64,000 nucleotides of DNA from Alsobacter soli (GTDB lineage: Bacteria; Pseudomonadota; Alphaproteobacteria; Rhizobiales; Beijerinckiaceae). This document shows, in pieces, positions 53,936 to 62,623 of the stretch. The DNA lies in contig NZ_PVZS01000011.1 of assembly GCF_003004785.1 (NCBI RefSeq), positions 1 to 64,000 on the forward strand. Reading direction: 5' to 3'. Each line of letters starts with the position of its first letter. Positions within the stretch are counted from its first letter, which is position 1. Both the position numbers and the translations under genes were made by a program. A model generated the notes under the pieces. That model was not told the DNA's origin. It did no database searches and worked only from the letters and a program-made list of their open reading frames with translations.

Positions 53936-54474
53936 ACGGCCTCCTCGGGGGGTTCTTCCTCGCCCGATGTCTCCACCGGCGGAACGGCGACCAGCCGCCC
54001 GGCGGCAAGGTCCACGGTCGGGATCACGGCCTTGGTGAAGGGAAGCATGATTGGCCGCCCGCCGGAAGCGGGCTGAACCTCGAGGATGTCCCCGGCGCCG
54101 AAATCGAGCACCGCAAGAACGGTTCCGATCGGTTCTCCGTTCTCGGCCTCGACGGCCAGGCCGACAAGGTCGGCCTGGTAGAACTCGTCGTCCTCCTCGA
54201 CGGGAGGCAACTGGTCACGCGTGGCGTAAAGACGAGTGTTGGTCAGCGCCGCCGCCTTGTCGCGGTCGGACACGCCCTCGAGCCGCACGACGAGCATGTC
54301 GTCCTTGACGAGCCGCGCGGACAGAATGGTGAACTGGCGTTGCCCCGGCTCGTCGCTCAGGACGCCGTAATCCGCGATGGCGAGCGGCTCTTCCGTAAAG
54401 GATTTCAACCGCATCTCGCCCCGAACCCCGTGAGGGGCTCCGAGCACGCCCATGAGGATGAGATCGCGGGTCAA
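53932..54474 (-). CDS. rimM: Ribosome maturation factor RimM
   Basis: The 180-residue protein assists 30S maturation. It shows DLILMGVLGAPHGVRGEMRLKSFTEEP at the start, GVSDRDKAAALTNTRLYATRDQLP, and the PRC-barrel half (EFYQADLVGLAVEAENGEPIGTVLAVLDFGAGDILEV). TTG 54474 is chosen because LTRDLILMG aligns with the conserved N-terminus and CGGAG lies upstream; ATG 54453 is too late. It has a four-base overlap with the carbonic anhydrase gene. Confidence 0.92.
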   Translation of the reverse strand: MTRDLILMGVLGAPHGVRGEMRLKSFTEEPLAIADYGVLSDEPGQRQFTILSARLVKDDMLVVRLEGVSDRDKAAALTNTRLYATRDQLPPVEEDDEFYQADLVGLAVEAENGEPIGTVLAVLDFGAGDILEVQPASGGRPIMLPFTKAVIPTVDLAAGRLVAVPPVETSGEEEPPEEAV

Positions 54475-54559
54475 ACAGGCGCTCCGTGAGTAACCCGCTT
54501 CCGGCGGATGCAGGTGTGCGAGCACATGCAAGGCCGGATGAGGGGCCGTCAAGAGCGAA

Positions 54560-54595
54560 CCCTCACCCCAGCCCTCTCCCCGTGTGGGGGAGAGG
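54560..54595. repeat. Hairpin-forming dispersed repeat between rpsP and rimM
   Basis: The sequence reads CCTCACCCCAGCCCTCTCCC then CGTGTGGGGGAGAGG. It is a known common intergenic repeat type of alphaproteobacteria, with a 9-bp stem (CCTCTCCCC/GGGGAGAGG) around GTGTG. It lies inside the ffh-rplS operon, between rpsP and rimM, and could affect transcript stability or attenuation there. Confidence 0.75.
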
Positions 54596-54615
54596 ATCAA
54601 ATGGGCAGGCCAGCC

Positions 54616-54966
54616 TTACTCGGCGGCTTCGCCAGCGGCAGCGGCGGCCGCAGCGGCGCGCTCCTGCGCCTTCTTCTTCGGCTTGGCCTTCTCGGGGTTG
54701 TTGCGGGCGTCACGCTTCATGAGGCCGGCCGCGTCGAAGAAACGGGCCACGCGATCGGTCGGCTGCGCGCCTTTGACCAGCCAAGCCTTGGCCTTGTCGG
54801 CGTCGAACTGCACGCGGTCGGCGGCGTCCTTCGGCTTCATCGGGTCGAAGGTGCCAAGCTTCTCGATGAAGCGGCCGTCGCGCGGATAGCGGCTGTCCGC
54901 CACGACGATCGAGTAGTGGGGACGCTTCTTGGCGCCGCCGCGGGCGAGTCGGATCTTCAGAGACAT
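54616..54966 (-). CDS. rpsP: 30S ribosomal protein S16
   Basis: The 116-residue protein is S16. It opens [42 protein letters not shown], with [26 protein letters not shown] in the centre. The Lys/Ala-rich C-terminal extension (about 30 residues) is usual in this order. It is the second gene of the ffh-rpsP-rimM-trmD-rplS operon. Confidence 0.97.
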   Translation of the reverse strand: MSLKIRLARGGAKKRPHYSIVVADSRYPRDGRFIEKLGTFDPMKPKDAADRVQFDADKAKAWLVKGAQPTDRVARFFDAAGLMKRDARNNPEKAKPKKKAQERAAAAAAAAGEAAE

Positions 54967-55051
54967 GGTGTGGTCCTCAGTTTTCCCGTCGATCTTGGAT
55001 TGGAAAGGGAGCGCAGGCCGCCGACGGGATGCGGGCGGCCGCGCGCCGAAC

Positions 55052-56638
55052 TCACTTCTTCTTGCCCCCGAACGGGTTGAAGCCGCCGAGGCCCGGCAGC
55101 TTCGGGCCGCCCAGGCCGGGGAGGCCCGGCTTGCCGAGCCCGGGCAGGCCGGGCCCCTTCGGGCCGCCGGTCAGGCCCGGGGGAGGCGTCGCCGGCAACC
55201 CGCCGCCCATTCCGGGCGGCAGGCTGCCCGGCGGCAGCTTGTCCTTGAGCTGCTCCAGCATCTCGGGCGTGACCTGCGGCATGCCGCCTCCGCCGAGCCC
55301 GAACATGTTGGCCAGCCCGGCCATGGGCCCGCGCTTTCCGCCCTGGCCCATCATTTTCATCATGTCGGCCATCTGCCGGTGCTGCTTGAGGAGGCGGTTC
55401 ACCTCCTCGACCTTCGTGCCGGAGCCCGCCGCGATGCGCTTCTTGCGGGACGCCTTCAGCACGTCCGGGTTCCGGCGCTCGGCCGCGGTCATCGAGTTGA
55501 TGATCGCGATCTGGTGGCCGATCACCTTGCCGTCCAGGTTGGCGCTGGCGATCTGGTCCTTCATTTTGGCGATGCCCGGGATCATGCCGAGCAGGCCGCC
55601 CATGCCGCCGAGCTTTTCCACCTGCCCGAGCTGCTCGCGCATGTCGTCCAGGTCGAACTTGCCCTTGCGCATCTTGTCGGCGATGCGAAGCGCCTTCTCC
55701 TGGTCGATGGTCTGCGCCGCCTTCTCGACGAGCGACACGATGTCGCCCATGCCCAGAATGCGGTTGGCGATGCGCGCCGGGTGGAACTCGTCCAGCGCGT
55801 CCATCTTCTCGCCGACGCCGACGAGCTTGATGGGCTTGCCGGTGACGGCCCGCATGGAGAGTGCTGCGCCGCCGCGGCCATCGCCGTCGACGCGGGTGAG
55901 CACGATGCCGGTGACGCCCACGCGGCTGTCGAAGGCGCGCGCGGTGTTGACCGCGTCCTGGCCGGTCAGCGCGTCGGCGACGAGCAGCACCTCATGCGGA
56001 TGGGTGATAGCCTTGACTTCGGCGACTTCGGCCATCAGGGCCTCGTCCACCGTGGTGCGGCCGGCGGTGTCGAGCATCACCACGTCGAAACCGCCAAGGC
56101 GGCCCGCGTCCAGGGCCCGCCGGGCGATCTGCACGGCGCTCTGGCCGGCCACGATGGGCAGAGTCTCGACGCCGACCTGCTGGCCGAGGACCGCGAGCTG
56201 CTCCATGGCGGCCGGGCGGCGCGTGTCGAGGGACGCCAGCAGCACCTTCTTGCGGTCGCGCTCGGTCAACCGCTTGGCGATCTTGGCCGTGGAGGTTGTC
56301 TTGCCCGAACCCTGCAGTCCGACCATCAGGATCGGCACCGGCGGGACGGCGTCCAGATTGATCGGATCCGCCTCGGAGCCCAGCGTCTCCACCAGCGTGT
56401 CGTGGACGATCTTCACGACCATCTGGCCGGGGGTCACCGACTTGATCACCTCGGCGCCGACCGCGCGGGCGCGGACCTTGTCGGTGAACGAGCGCACGAC
56501 TTCGAGCGCCACGTCGGCTTCGATCAGGGCGCGCCGGACCTCACGCAAGGCGGCGTTGACGTCCTCTTCCGTCAACGCGCCGCGGCGCGTCAGCTTGTCC
56601 AGAATGCCTGAGAGCTTGTCGGAAAGCCCTTCGAACAT
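55052..56638 (-). CDS. ffh: Signal recognition particle protein Ffh
   Basis: The 528-residue GTPase targets membrane proteins to the translocon with 4.5S RNA. G motifs are visible: [54 protein letters not shown], and the M domain ([33 protein letters not shown]). The C-terminal 90 or so residues are Pro/Gly/Met/Leu-rich with repeated PGLPGLG units, longer than in E. coli Ffh (453). ATG 56638 begins [16 protein letters not shown], the conserved N-terminus. Confidence 0.96.
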   Translation of the reverse strand: MFEGLSDKLSGILDKLTRRGALTEEDVNAALREVRRALIEADVALEVVRSFTDKVRARAVGAEVIKSVTPGQMVVKIVHDTLVETLGSEADPINLDAVPPVPILMVGLQGSGKTTSTAKIAKRLTERDRKKVLLASLDTRRPAAMEQLAVLGQQVGVETLPIVAGQSAVQIARRALDAGRLGGFDVVMLDTAGRTTVDEALMAEVAEVKAITHPHEVLLVADALTGQDAVNTARAFDSRVGVTGIVLTRVDGDGRGGAALSMRAVTGKPIKLVGVGEKMDALDEFHPARIANRILGMGDIVSLVEKAAQTIDQEKALRIADKMRKGKFDLDDMREQLGQVEKLGGMGGLLGMIPGIAKMKDQIASANLDGKVIGHQIAIINSMTAAERRNPDVLKASRKKRIAAGSGTKVEEVNRLLKQHRQMADMMKMMGQGGKRGPMAGLANMFGLGGGGMPQVTPEMLEQLKDKLPPGSLPPGMGGGLPATPPPGLTGGPKGPGLPGLGKPGLPGLGGPKLPGLGGFNPFGGKKK

Positions 56639-56863
56639 CGTCACCCGCCTGTTTGCCTGATCCGCCCCGGGCGGCATCAAGCCTAGGAATGCGGCGACCC
56701 TGCGTCCAAAGCCAAACGCGCCCGAGGGCGCATCGCGCTGTCGGGCGTGGACCTCCGGGCTCCAGGCCCGGGCGGCGGCTCAAGACGAAGATCGTCGTTG
56801 ATAGGCGGCCAAATAAGCGAAACGGCCAGATGAGTCAATGAAACCGGGCTGGCGGCCCTTTAC

Positions 56864-57622
56864 CTAGCCCGGGGCCGGGATCGCCGGCGCGTTCGCGCCG
56901 AGCTCCTTCAGGCCTTCGGCCAGAAGCCGGTCGGAGGCCTCCTCGATCCGCTGCTGCAGTTCGGACGCGAAAGCGTCACGCGGCATGGCGGGCGGCAGCG
57001 GCGGCAGGATTTCGACCAGCACCGTGCCCTGCCGGTGCTTGAGGCTGCGCCGCGGCCAGAACAGGCCGGAGTTCAGCGCCACCGGCAGGCAGGGAACGCC
57101 CAGTTTCTCGTACATGTGCACCACGCCGTGCCGGTAGGCCGGCGGGGCCCCCGCCGCGCGCCGCGTCCCCTCGGGGAAGATCAGCAGTTGCCGGCCTGCG
57201 CCGCGCCGGATTTCCGACCGCGCACGCTCGTTGAGCTGGCGCAGCACCCCGGAGCCGCCCCGGCGGTCGACCGGCAGCATGCGCGCCTTCATGGCGTACC
57301 ACCCGAACAGCGGAATCCAGGTCAGCTCCTGCTTGAGGATGAAGCAGGGGTCGTCGAAGAGCCCGATCAGCGCGAAGGTTTCCCAGATCGACTGGTGCTT
57401 GGAGGCGACCAGCAGCGGCCCGGGCGGGATGTTCTCACGCCCGCGCACCTCGAGGCCGATGCCCCCGATCACCCGGCAGATCCAGACGAAGTAGTGACCC
57501 CACCCGCGCACATAGGCCATCAGGGCGCTTCGCGGCAGAACGAAACTCGGCAGCGCCAGCAGCATGTAGAGCACGAGGCTGACATAGAGCACGGCGTTGA
57601 GGGCGAGGGAGCGAGGCGTCAT
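56864..57622 (-). CDS. plsC: 1-acyl-sn-glycerol-3-phosphate acyltransferase
   Basis: The 252-residue membrane enzyme acylates lysophosphatidic acid to phosphatidic acid. An N-terminal TM segment (about 8-30) precedes motif I ASKHQSIWETF (H76...E81, glutamate where the textbook H-x4-D has aspartate), VDRRGGSG, LLIFPEGTRRA and GVPCLPVALNSG. The aspartate-to-glutamate change may be clade-typical. It follows ydcF and the ftsE-ftsX pair in a conserved order. Confidence 0.92.
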   Translation of the reverse strand: MTPRSLALNAVLYVSLVLYMLLALPSFVLPRSALMAYVRGWGHYFVWICRVIGGIGLEVRGRENIPPGPLLVASKHQSIWETFALIGLFDDPCFILKQELTWIPLFGWYAMKARMLPVDRRGGSGVLRQLNERARSEIRRGAGRQLLIFPEGTRRAAGAPPAYRHGVVHMYEKLGVPCLPVALNSGLFWPRRSLKHRQGTVLVEILPPLPPAMPRDAFASELQQRIEEASDRLLAEGLKELGANAPAIPAPG

Positions 57623-57684
57623 GGCGGGTCCGGGCGGCGCTGAAGCAGCCCTGCTTAGAGCGTTTCACGCGCCAAAGAAACGGC

Positions 57685-58344
57685 TCACCGCAACGCCGAC
57701 ACCGTGCGGGGACCGCCAGACGCGGTGGTGGCCCGCTCCGGATCCGGCGCGCCGACACCGATCCGGGTCACGGCGGCCACGAACTTCACATATTCGAGCG
57801 CCAGCAGCTTCATGGTGCCCGGCTCCCGCCACCAGCCGTCGAGATCCAGGCGGTCGGCCACCACCGGATGGGGCAGGAACTCGCCCTCCGGCATGGCGTG
57901 CCCCAGCTCGGCCAGGGTCCGGGGCATGTGATAGGTGGACGTGACCACCAGCAGCCGCCTGAACCCGTGCCGGCGCGCCCAGTTGCGCGTCTGCACAGCG
58001 TTGCCGACCGTGTTCAGGGCCTGGTAGTCGAGGTCCACGCAGCAGTCGAACACGGAGCGGAGATCCGGCCGCTGCCGCGCGATCTCCTCCTTGGTGGTCT
58101 TTCCGTTGACGCCGGTGATGAGAAGCCGGTCGCCCTTGCCGCGCGCCAGGAGGTCGACCGCATCGGAAATCCGCTCCGAGCCGCCGGTCAGGGCCACGAT
58201 TCCTTCCACGCGGTTCACCGGGATGGGCTCGCTGCGGGCGAGGCTCTGGACGAAGAGCATGAAGCCGCCCACGAGGGCGCAGCCCGCCAGCAGGCAGGCC
58301 GTGATCGTCAGGTTGCGCGCGAGCCTCAGCATGGCGTTGGCCAT
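57685..58344 (-). CDS. YdcF-like DUF218 membrane-anchored protein
   Basis: The 219-residue protein has an N-terminal TM helix (about residues 10-35) and a DUF218 domain: VEGIVALTGGSERISDAVDLLARGKGDRLLITGVN, ALNTVGNAVQTRNWARRHGFRRLLVVTSTYHMPRTLAEL. DUF218 proteins such as YdcF/ElyC bind nucleotide-like ligands or act in envelope assembly. It lies between ftsX and plsC on the minus strand, a frequent order in Hyphomicrobiales. Confidence 0.86.
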   Translation of the reverse strand: MANAMLRLARNLTITACLLAGCALVGGFMLFVQSLARSEPIPVNRVEGIVALTGGSERISDAVDLLARGKGDRLLITGVNGKTTKEEIARQRPDLRSVFDCCVDLDYQALNTVGNAVQTRNWARRHGFRRLLVVTSTYHMPRTLAELGHAMPEGEFLPHPVVADRLDLDGWWREPGTMKLLALEYVKFVAAVTRIGVGAPDPERATTASGGPRTVSALR

Positions 58345-58468
58345 CCCGGCGAGGGCGCTGCGACTGGACCTGTGCTCTCCAGCAAATCGACCTCTTCAAG
58401 CGACGCCGCTAGCGTCATGGAGTTCCATAGCCGAGGAACGGCGCAAGCGCACGCCGGTTGTCCCGCGC

Positions 58469-59467
58469 TCATGCGAGCTCCTGCAGCGTTCGCCGGACCG
58501 TGAGCCCCGACACGATCGCCGTGACCCCGGCGACCAGAAGCGCAATCGCCACGACGGCGGCGAAGCCCCTCCAGCCTATCGAAAAACGGCCGAAGAGGGC
58601 CTCCAGTTGCGTTCCTTCCGGCGTCGCCGCCCAGGCGGCGGCCAGCCAGCCAGCAAGGAGGAAGAACACAAGCGCCGCCCCGCCCCCGATGGCGCCGCCG
58701 CGCAGCCCGAGCCGCAGGAAATGGCGCTGGAATTCGGAGGCGATGTAGGCGTCGCTGGCGCCCACGAAGTGCAGCACCTCCACGATGCCGCGATTGCCGT
58801 CCATCGCCCCCCGGGTGGCGAAGGCCACCGCCAGGGCGGTGGCGGTGAGGACGAGCCCGAGGATCCCGATGCCCAGCAGCACGAAGGTGTTGGCCATCGT
58901 GGAGAGCCGCTCCATCCACATCCGGTGGTCGTCGAGGCTCGCGCCTTTGACCTGGCTGGCGAGTGTCTGCCGCAGGGCGGCGAAGTCCACTTCGGCCCCC
59001 GGGGAGATCTTCAGCACCACCAGGCGCGGCACCGGCAGTTCCTCGAAGTTCAGCCCCGCGCCCAGCCAGGGCTCGAGCAGCCGCTCCGATTCCTCCTTGG
59101 TGTAGACGCGCACGTCTGCGACTCCCGGGGCTGCGCGCGCAGCCGCGGCGGCCTTGGCGACCTCGTCGTCGATCGCCCGGCCTGGGCTAGGCCTCACCTG
59201 GATGGTGACTTCGCGCGACACCTGGCTGCGCCAGTCCGCAGAGGCGTCCGCAAGCAGTTGAGCCGCTCCGGCCGTCAGGGCGGCCAGGAACGTCATGATC
59301 GCGATGACGGTGACCAGCGCCCGCCCGGCGATGGAGGCCGCGGGGACAAGCGCCTGGTTCCGGCCGAGCGGACGTTCGGCCTGCGGCTCGGCCGCGGGTT
59401 CCGGCTCCGCCCAGTCGTGGCGCTCCGCCGACGTCCTGTTCCAGTCTGTCATGCCGACGTTAGTCAT
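58469..59467 (-). CDS. ftsX: Cell division ABC permease-like protein FtsX
   Basis: The 332-residue protein has four TM helices (about residues 48-72, 200-222, 248-270, 300-322) with a periplasmic domain between the first two, the FtsX layout. FtsX with FtsE activates septal peptidoglycan hydrolases. ATG 59467 overlaps the ftsE stop by eight bases (59460-59467); ATG 59452 is an alternative. Sequence marks include VSREVTIQVRP and EVLHFVGASDAYIASEFQRHFLRLGL. Confidence 0.9.
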   Translation of the reverse strand: MTNVGMTDWNRTSAERHDWAEPEPAAEPQAERPLGRNQALVPAASIAGRALVTVIAIMTFLAALTAGAAQLLADASADWRSQVSREVTIQVRPSPGRAIDDEVAKAAAAARAAPGVADVRVYTKEESERLLEPWLGAGLNFEELPVPRLVVLKISPGAEVDFAALRQTLASQVKGASLDDHRMWMERLSTMANTFVLLGIGILGLVLTATALAVAFATRGAMDGNRGIVEVLHFVGASDAYIASEFQRHFLRLGLRGGAIGGGAALVFFLLAGWLAAAWAATPEGTQLEALFGRFSIGWRGFAAVVAIALLVAGVTAIVSGLTVRRTLQELA

Positions 59468-60122
59468 AGATGTGCAGCCTGCCGTCGCCCAGCACCAGCC
59501 GCCGGGCCTGGTCGAACTGGTCCATGAGGGCGAGGTCGTGGGTGGCGATCACGATCGCGGTCCCGGTCTTGTTGAGCTCCACGAAGAGCCGCAGCAGGCG
59601 CCGCGCCAGCGACGGGTCGACGTTGCCGGTGGGCTCGTCTGCGAGCAGAAGGTCCGGCCGGACGATCAGCGCGCGCGCGATCGCGGCGCGCTGCTTCTCG
59701 CCGCCCGACAGCACCGGGGGGAGGACGTGCATGCGTTCGCCGAGCCCGACCCAGCGCAGGAGCTCGACCACCTCGGCCCTGTAGCTCGCCTCCTCGCGCC
59801 CCTGCACCCGCAGCGGCAAGGCCACGTTTTCGTAGGTCGTCAGGTGGTCCAGGAGCCGGAAGTCCTGGAACACGACTCCCATGCGGCGGCGCAGCCCCGT
59901 GAGCGTGGTCTTGTCCAGCGTGTTCACGTCCTGGCCGAAGAGATGGATCAGCCCGCGCGTGGGCCGCAGCGCCAGCAGGATGAGCCGCAGGAGCGTGGTC
60001 TTCCCCGCGCCAGAGGGCCCGGTCAGGAACTGGAACGACTGCGGCTCGATGCTGAAGGTGATGTCCCGCAGCACCTCGGAGCCCATGCCGTAGCGCAAGC
60101 CGACGTTCTCGAAGCGGACCAC
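59460..60122 (-). CDS. ftsE: Cell division ATP-binding protein FtsE
   Basis: The 220-residue ABC ATPase partners FtsX at the division site. Walker A GPSGAGKTT, Q-loop VFQDFRL, signature LSGGEKQR, Walker B LLLADEPTGNVD, and H-loop ATHDLAL are present. GTG 60122 is chosen because it gives the usual FtsE length and begins at VRFENVGLRYG; ATG 60191 would add 23 unconserved-looking residues. Confidence 0.94.
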   Translation of the reverse strand: MVRFENVGLRYGMGSEVLRDITFSIEPQSFQFLTGPSGAGKTTLLRLILLALRPTRGLIHLFGQDVNTLDKTTLTGLRRRMGVVFQDFRLLDHLTTYENVALPLRVQGREEASYRAEVVELLRWVGLGERMHVLPPVLSGGEKQRAAIARALIVRPDLLLADEPTGNVDPSLARRLLRLFVELNKTGTAIVIATHDLALMDQFDQARRLVLGDGRLHIYD

Positions 60123-60261
60123 GCGTGCCGACGTCCTCTGTGGATGATGACCTGTGGGCGGGATGCTGGCCCAGTTCTCTTTACCCTTCATTAAGGCTGC
60201 AGAACGACCAATGAACGGCAAGGCAGGGGATGGTCCCCCGCGCCACTGTGCCTGATTCGTG

Positions 60262-60999
60262 ATGCAGATCGTCTGCCCGTCTTGCGGAAGCGCCTATTCC
60301 CTGACCCCCGAGCAACTCGGGGCGGGACGGATGTTGCGCTGCGCCAAGTGCCGCGAGGTCTGGCACGCGGCGCCGGCCGAGGCAGGCGCTATGGCTGCAG
60401 ATATCCAGGACGCGGCCGAGATCCCGCCCTCCAGCCGCGAGCAGGCCCACGAAGCGGCGTTGTCGGCTTCCGTGGAGGCTCCCCTGAGCGCCCCTGCGCC
60501 GAAGCGCGGGCGGGCGTCGCGCGCGGCCAAGCCTGCAAGCCGCGCTCGGGCGAAAAGGGTCCGGCTCACGCCCGTCCACGCCGCAGCGGCGCTGCTGGTC
60601 GCAGCCGTGGCGAGCGGCGTGGGGTTCAGGACCTCCATCGTGCGCCTCCTTCCCCAAACGGCGCGGCTCTATGCCGCGATCGGGATGCCGGTGAACTTGC
60701 GCGGACTCGAGTTCGCGGGACTCCGCTCCGAACTGCTGATCGACAAGGACCAGGCCGTCCTCCTGGTCGAGGGCGAAATCATGGGCGTGGCGCCCACCGC
60801 CGAGGTGCCAAAGGTCACGGTCAGCTTGCGCGGCCCTGAAGGGCGTGAAATCTATGCGTGGACCTCGGAAGCGGCGCGCACCACCTTGGCGAAGGGCGAA
60901 AGCACGACCTTCAAGGCCAGGCTGGCGTCCCCTCCCGCGGACGGCCGCGAGGTGGTGGTGCGCTTCGCTGAAGCCGAGACGCGAACATCGGCGCATTGA
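60262..60999 (+). CDS. MJ0042-type zinc-ribbon protein with TM helix (DUF3426-like)
   Basis: The 245-residue protein has an N-terminal zinc ribbon (C5-x2-C8...C27-x2-C30, in VCPSCGS and LRCAKCREVWHA), a basic/Ala-rich linker, a TM helix (about residues 104-122), and a C-terminal extracytoplasmic domain (GLEFAGLRSELLIDKDQAVLLVEGEI). This matches the MJ0042 plus DUF3426 proteins of proteobacteria, role unknown. It is divergent from ftsE and followed by hpt. Confidence 0.84.
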   Translation: MQIVCPSCGSAYSLTPEQLGAGRMLRCAKCREVWHAAPAEAGAMAADIQDAAEIPPSSREQAHEAALSASVEAPLSAPAPKRGRASRAAKPASRARAKRVRLTPVHAAAALLVAAVASGVGFRTSIVRLLPQTARLYAAIGMPVNLRGLEFAGLRSELLIDKDQAVLLVEGEIMGVAPTAEVPKVTVSLRGPEGREIYAWTSEAARTTLAKGESTTFKARLASPPADGREVVVRFAEAETRTSAH

Positions 61000-61054
61000 C
61001 CGGGGCCGCCGGGCCGCGTAGGGCCCTGGATCCCGGCTGAACAGGATTGAGACC

Positions 61055-61600
61055 ATGTTCGAGAAGCGGCGCGTCCGCGTGTTGTTCGACGAGGCGGCCA
61101 TCGCCGCCCGCAACGAGGAGATCGCACGCGAAGTCGCCGCGCGCGAGCCGAAGGACCTCCTGGTCGTCGCCGTTCTCAAGGGCAGCTTCATCTTCGCCGC
61201 CGATCTGGTGCGCGCGTTCCACCGCGTGGGCCTGACGCCCCAGGTGGAGTTCATGCACCTGTCGAGCTACCGCGCCGGGACGGTGTCCTCCGGCCAGGTC
61301 TCGATCCTGCGAGACGTCGAGAGCGAGGTTCGCGACCGTGACGTGATCCTGGTCGACGACATCCTCGAGTCCGGCCGCACCCTGGCCTTCGCCAAGGACC
61401 TGCTCGCCGCCCGCGGCGCCCGCGTGATGACCTGCTGCCTGCTGGAGAAGCCTGGCAAGCGCGCAGTCAGCATCGAGCCGGACTTCGTCGGCTTCCGGTG
61501 CCCGGACATGTTCGTGGTCGGCTACGGCATGGACGTCGCCCACTCCTTCCGCGAACTGCCTTTCATCGGCGTCGTCGAGAAGGACGACGCGGCGGCCTGA
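61055..61600 (+). CDS. hpt: Hypoxanthine phosphoribosyltransferase
   Basis: The 181-residue enzyme salvages hypoxanthine and guanine to IMP/GMP with PRPP. The type I PRTase motif is VILVDDILESGRTLAFA (D101-D102), with LKGSFIFAADL as flexible-loop neighbour and KRAVSIEPDFVGFRCPDMFVVGYGMD near the end. Purine specificity is inferred from overall similarity. It is on the plus strand between the zinc-ribbon gene and cpdR. Confidence 0.93.
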   Translation: MFEKRRVRVLFDEAAIAARNEEIAREVAAREPKDLLVVAVLKGSFIFAADLVRAFHRVGLTPQVEFMHLSSYRAGTVSSGQVSILRDVESEVRDRDVILVDDILESGRTLAFAKDLLAARGARVMTCCLLEKPGKRAVSIEPDFVGFRCPDMFVVGYGMDVAHSFRELPFIGVVEKDDAAA

Positions 61601-61636
61601 ACCAACGACAAAGACGAAGAGCACGAGGAAGGACAG

Positions 61637-62008
61637 ATGGCCCGCATTCTCATCGCCGATGACGAGGAGCCCTTGCGCGGCTTCGTCGCCCGCGGACTGC
61701 AACTCGATGGGCATTCGGTTGATGCGGCCTGCGACGGGGCCGAGGCCCTGGACATGCTGACCGCCGACGGGGCCGACTATGACCTCCTTCTCACCGACAT
61801 CCGCATGCCCATGATGGACGGCATCGCCCTGGCCCTGGCGGCCGCAAAGGCGCGTCCCGAAATGCCCATCCTGCTGATGACCGGCTATGCGGACCAGCGC
61901 GAACGCGCGCGCGACCTTGAAGCCCTGATCAAGGACGTGTTGGCCAAACCCTTCTCGCTTGCGGACCTCCGGGGCGTGGTGCGGAACACGCTGGCCTGCC
62001 TCAATTGA
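61637..62008 (+). CDS. cpdR: CpdR-like single-domain response regulator
   Basis: The 123-residue receiver domain has no output domain. It opens RILIADDEEPLRGFVARGLQL, the phosphoacceptor is D54 in LLTDIRMPMMDG, and switch residues lie in ILLMTGYADQRERA and the VLAKPFSLADL lysine. Its sequence and size match CpdR, which in Caulobacter and Sinorhizobium controls ClpXP localisation and cell-cycle proteolysis via the CckA-ChpT relay. The last eight bases overlap the convergent tspO gene. Confidence 0.9.
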   Translation: MARILIADDEEPLRGFVARGLQLDGHSVDAACDGAEALDMLTADGADYDLLLTDIRMPMMDGIALALAAAKARPEMPILLMTGYADQRERARDLEALIKDVLAKPFSLADLRGVVRNTLACLN

Positions 62009-62501
62009 GGCGAACGATCGACAGGTTCAGCACGGTTGCGAAGGCGACCCAGGCCGCGTAGGGCAGCAGGACCCATCCCGCGACAGGGTCGATCCGGCGG
62101 AACAGCGCGATGGTCGCCAGGATGGCGATCTCCAGGGCGATGACCACGACAAGCCCAAGTGGCGGGTTGTGCATGCCGAAGAAGGCGACGGACCAGAAGG
62201 CGTTCAACGCCAGTTGCACCACGAAGATGGCGATCGCCGCGCCTCGTCCGGGCGCGGCCGCGTCGATCCGCAGCACTCTCCAGAACGCAAATGCCATGCC
62301 CAGGTAAAGAAGGCCCCAGACGGGCCCGAAGACCCAGTTCGGCGGATTGAAAGAGGGCTTCGCCAGCCCCGCATACCACGTCGGGATGTTCGGCATGGTG
62401 GCGACGTTGCCGATGATGGCCGCCAGCGCGACAGCGCCGACCGCAAGCAGGGCCGCCCAAAGCGGATTCAGCGGCGCACGCGCCCGGATGTCTGTCGTCA
62501 T
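62001..62501 (-). CDS. tspO: TspO/MBR-family protein
   Basis: The 166-residue protein has five TM helices and family motifs TWYAGLAKPSFNPPNWVFGPVWGLLYLGMAFAFWRV and LALNAFWSVAFFGMHNPPLGLVVVIALEIAILATIALF. TspO proteins bind porphyrins and act in stress or pigment control; in photosynthetic relatives they repress pigment genes. GGGAG precedes ATG 62501. Its 3' end overlaps cpdR by eight bases. Confidence 0.92.
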   Translation of the reverse strand: MTTDIRARAPLNPLWAALLAVGAVALAAIIGNVATMPNIPTWYAGLAKPSFNPPNWVFGPVWGLLYLGMAFAFWRVLRIDAAAPGRGAAIAIFVVQLALNAFWSVAFFGMHNPPLGLVVVIALEIAILATIALFRRIDPVAGWVLLPYAAWVAFATVLNLSIVRLN

Positions 62502-62623
62502 GTCGATCTCCCGCTTCGGATGTCGCGCGAGCATTGCGAAAATCAAGGGCCCGTCTGCGCGCAGGGGCGGGTTGCAGGCGAGCGCCCGCTCTGGTTGATT
62601 TCGCGCTCCCCGAGGGAGCCTCC

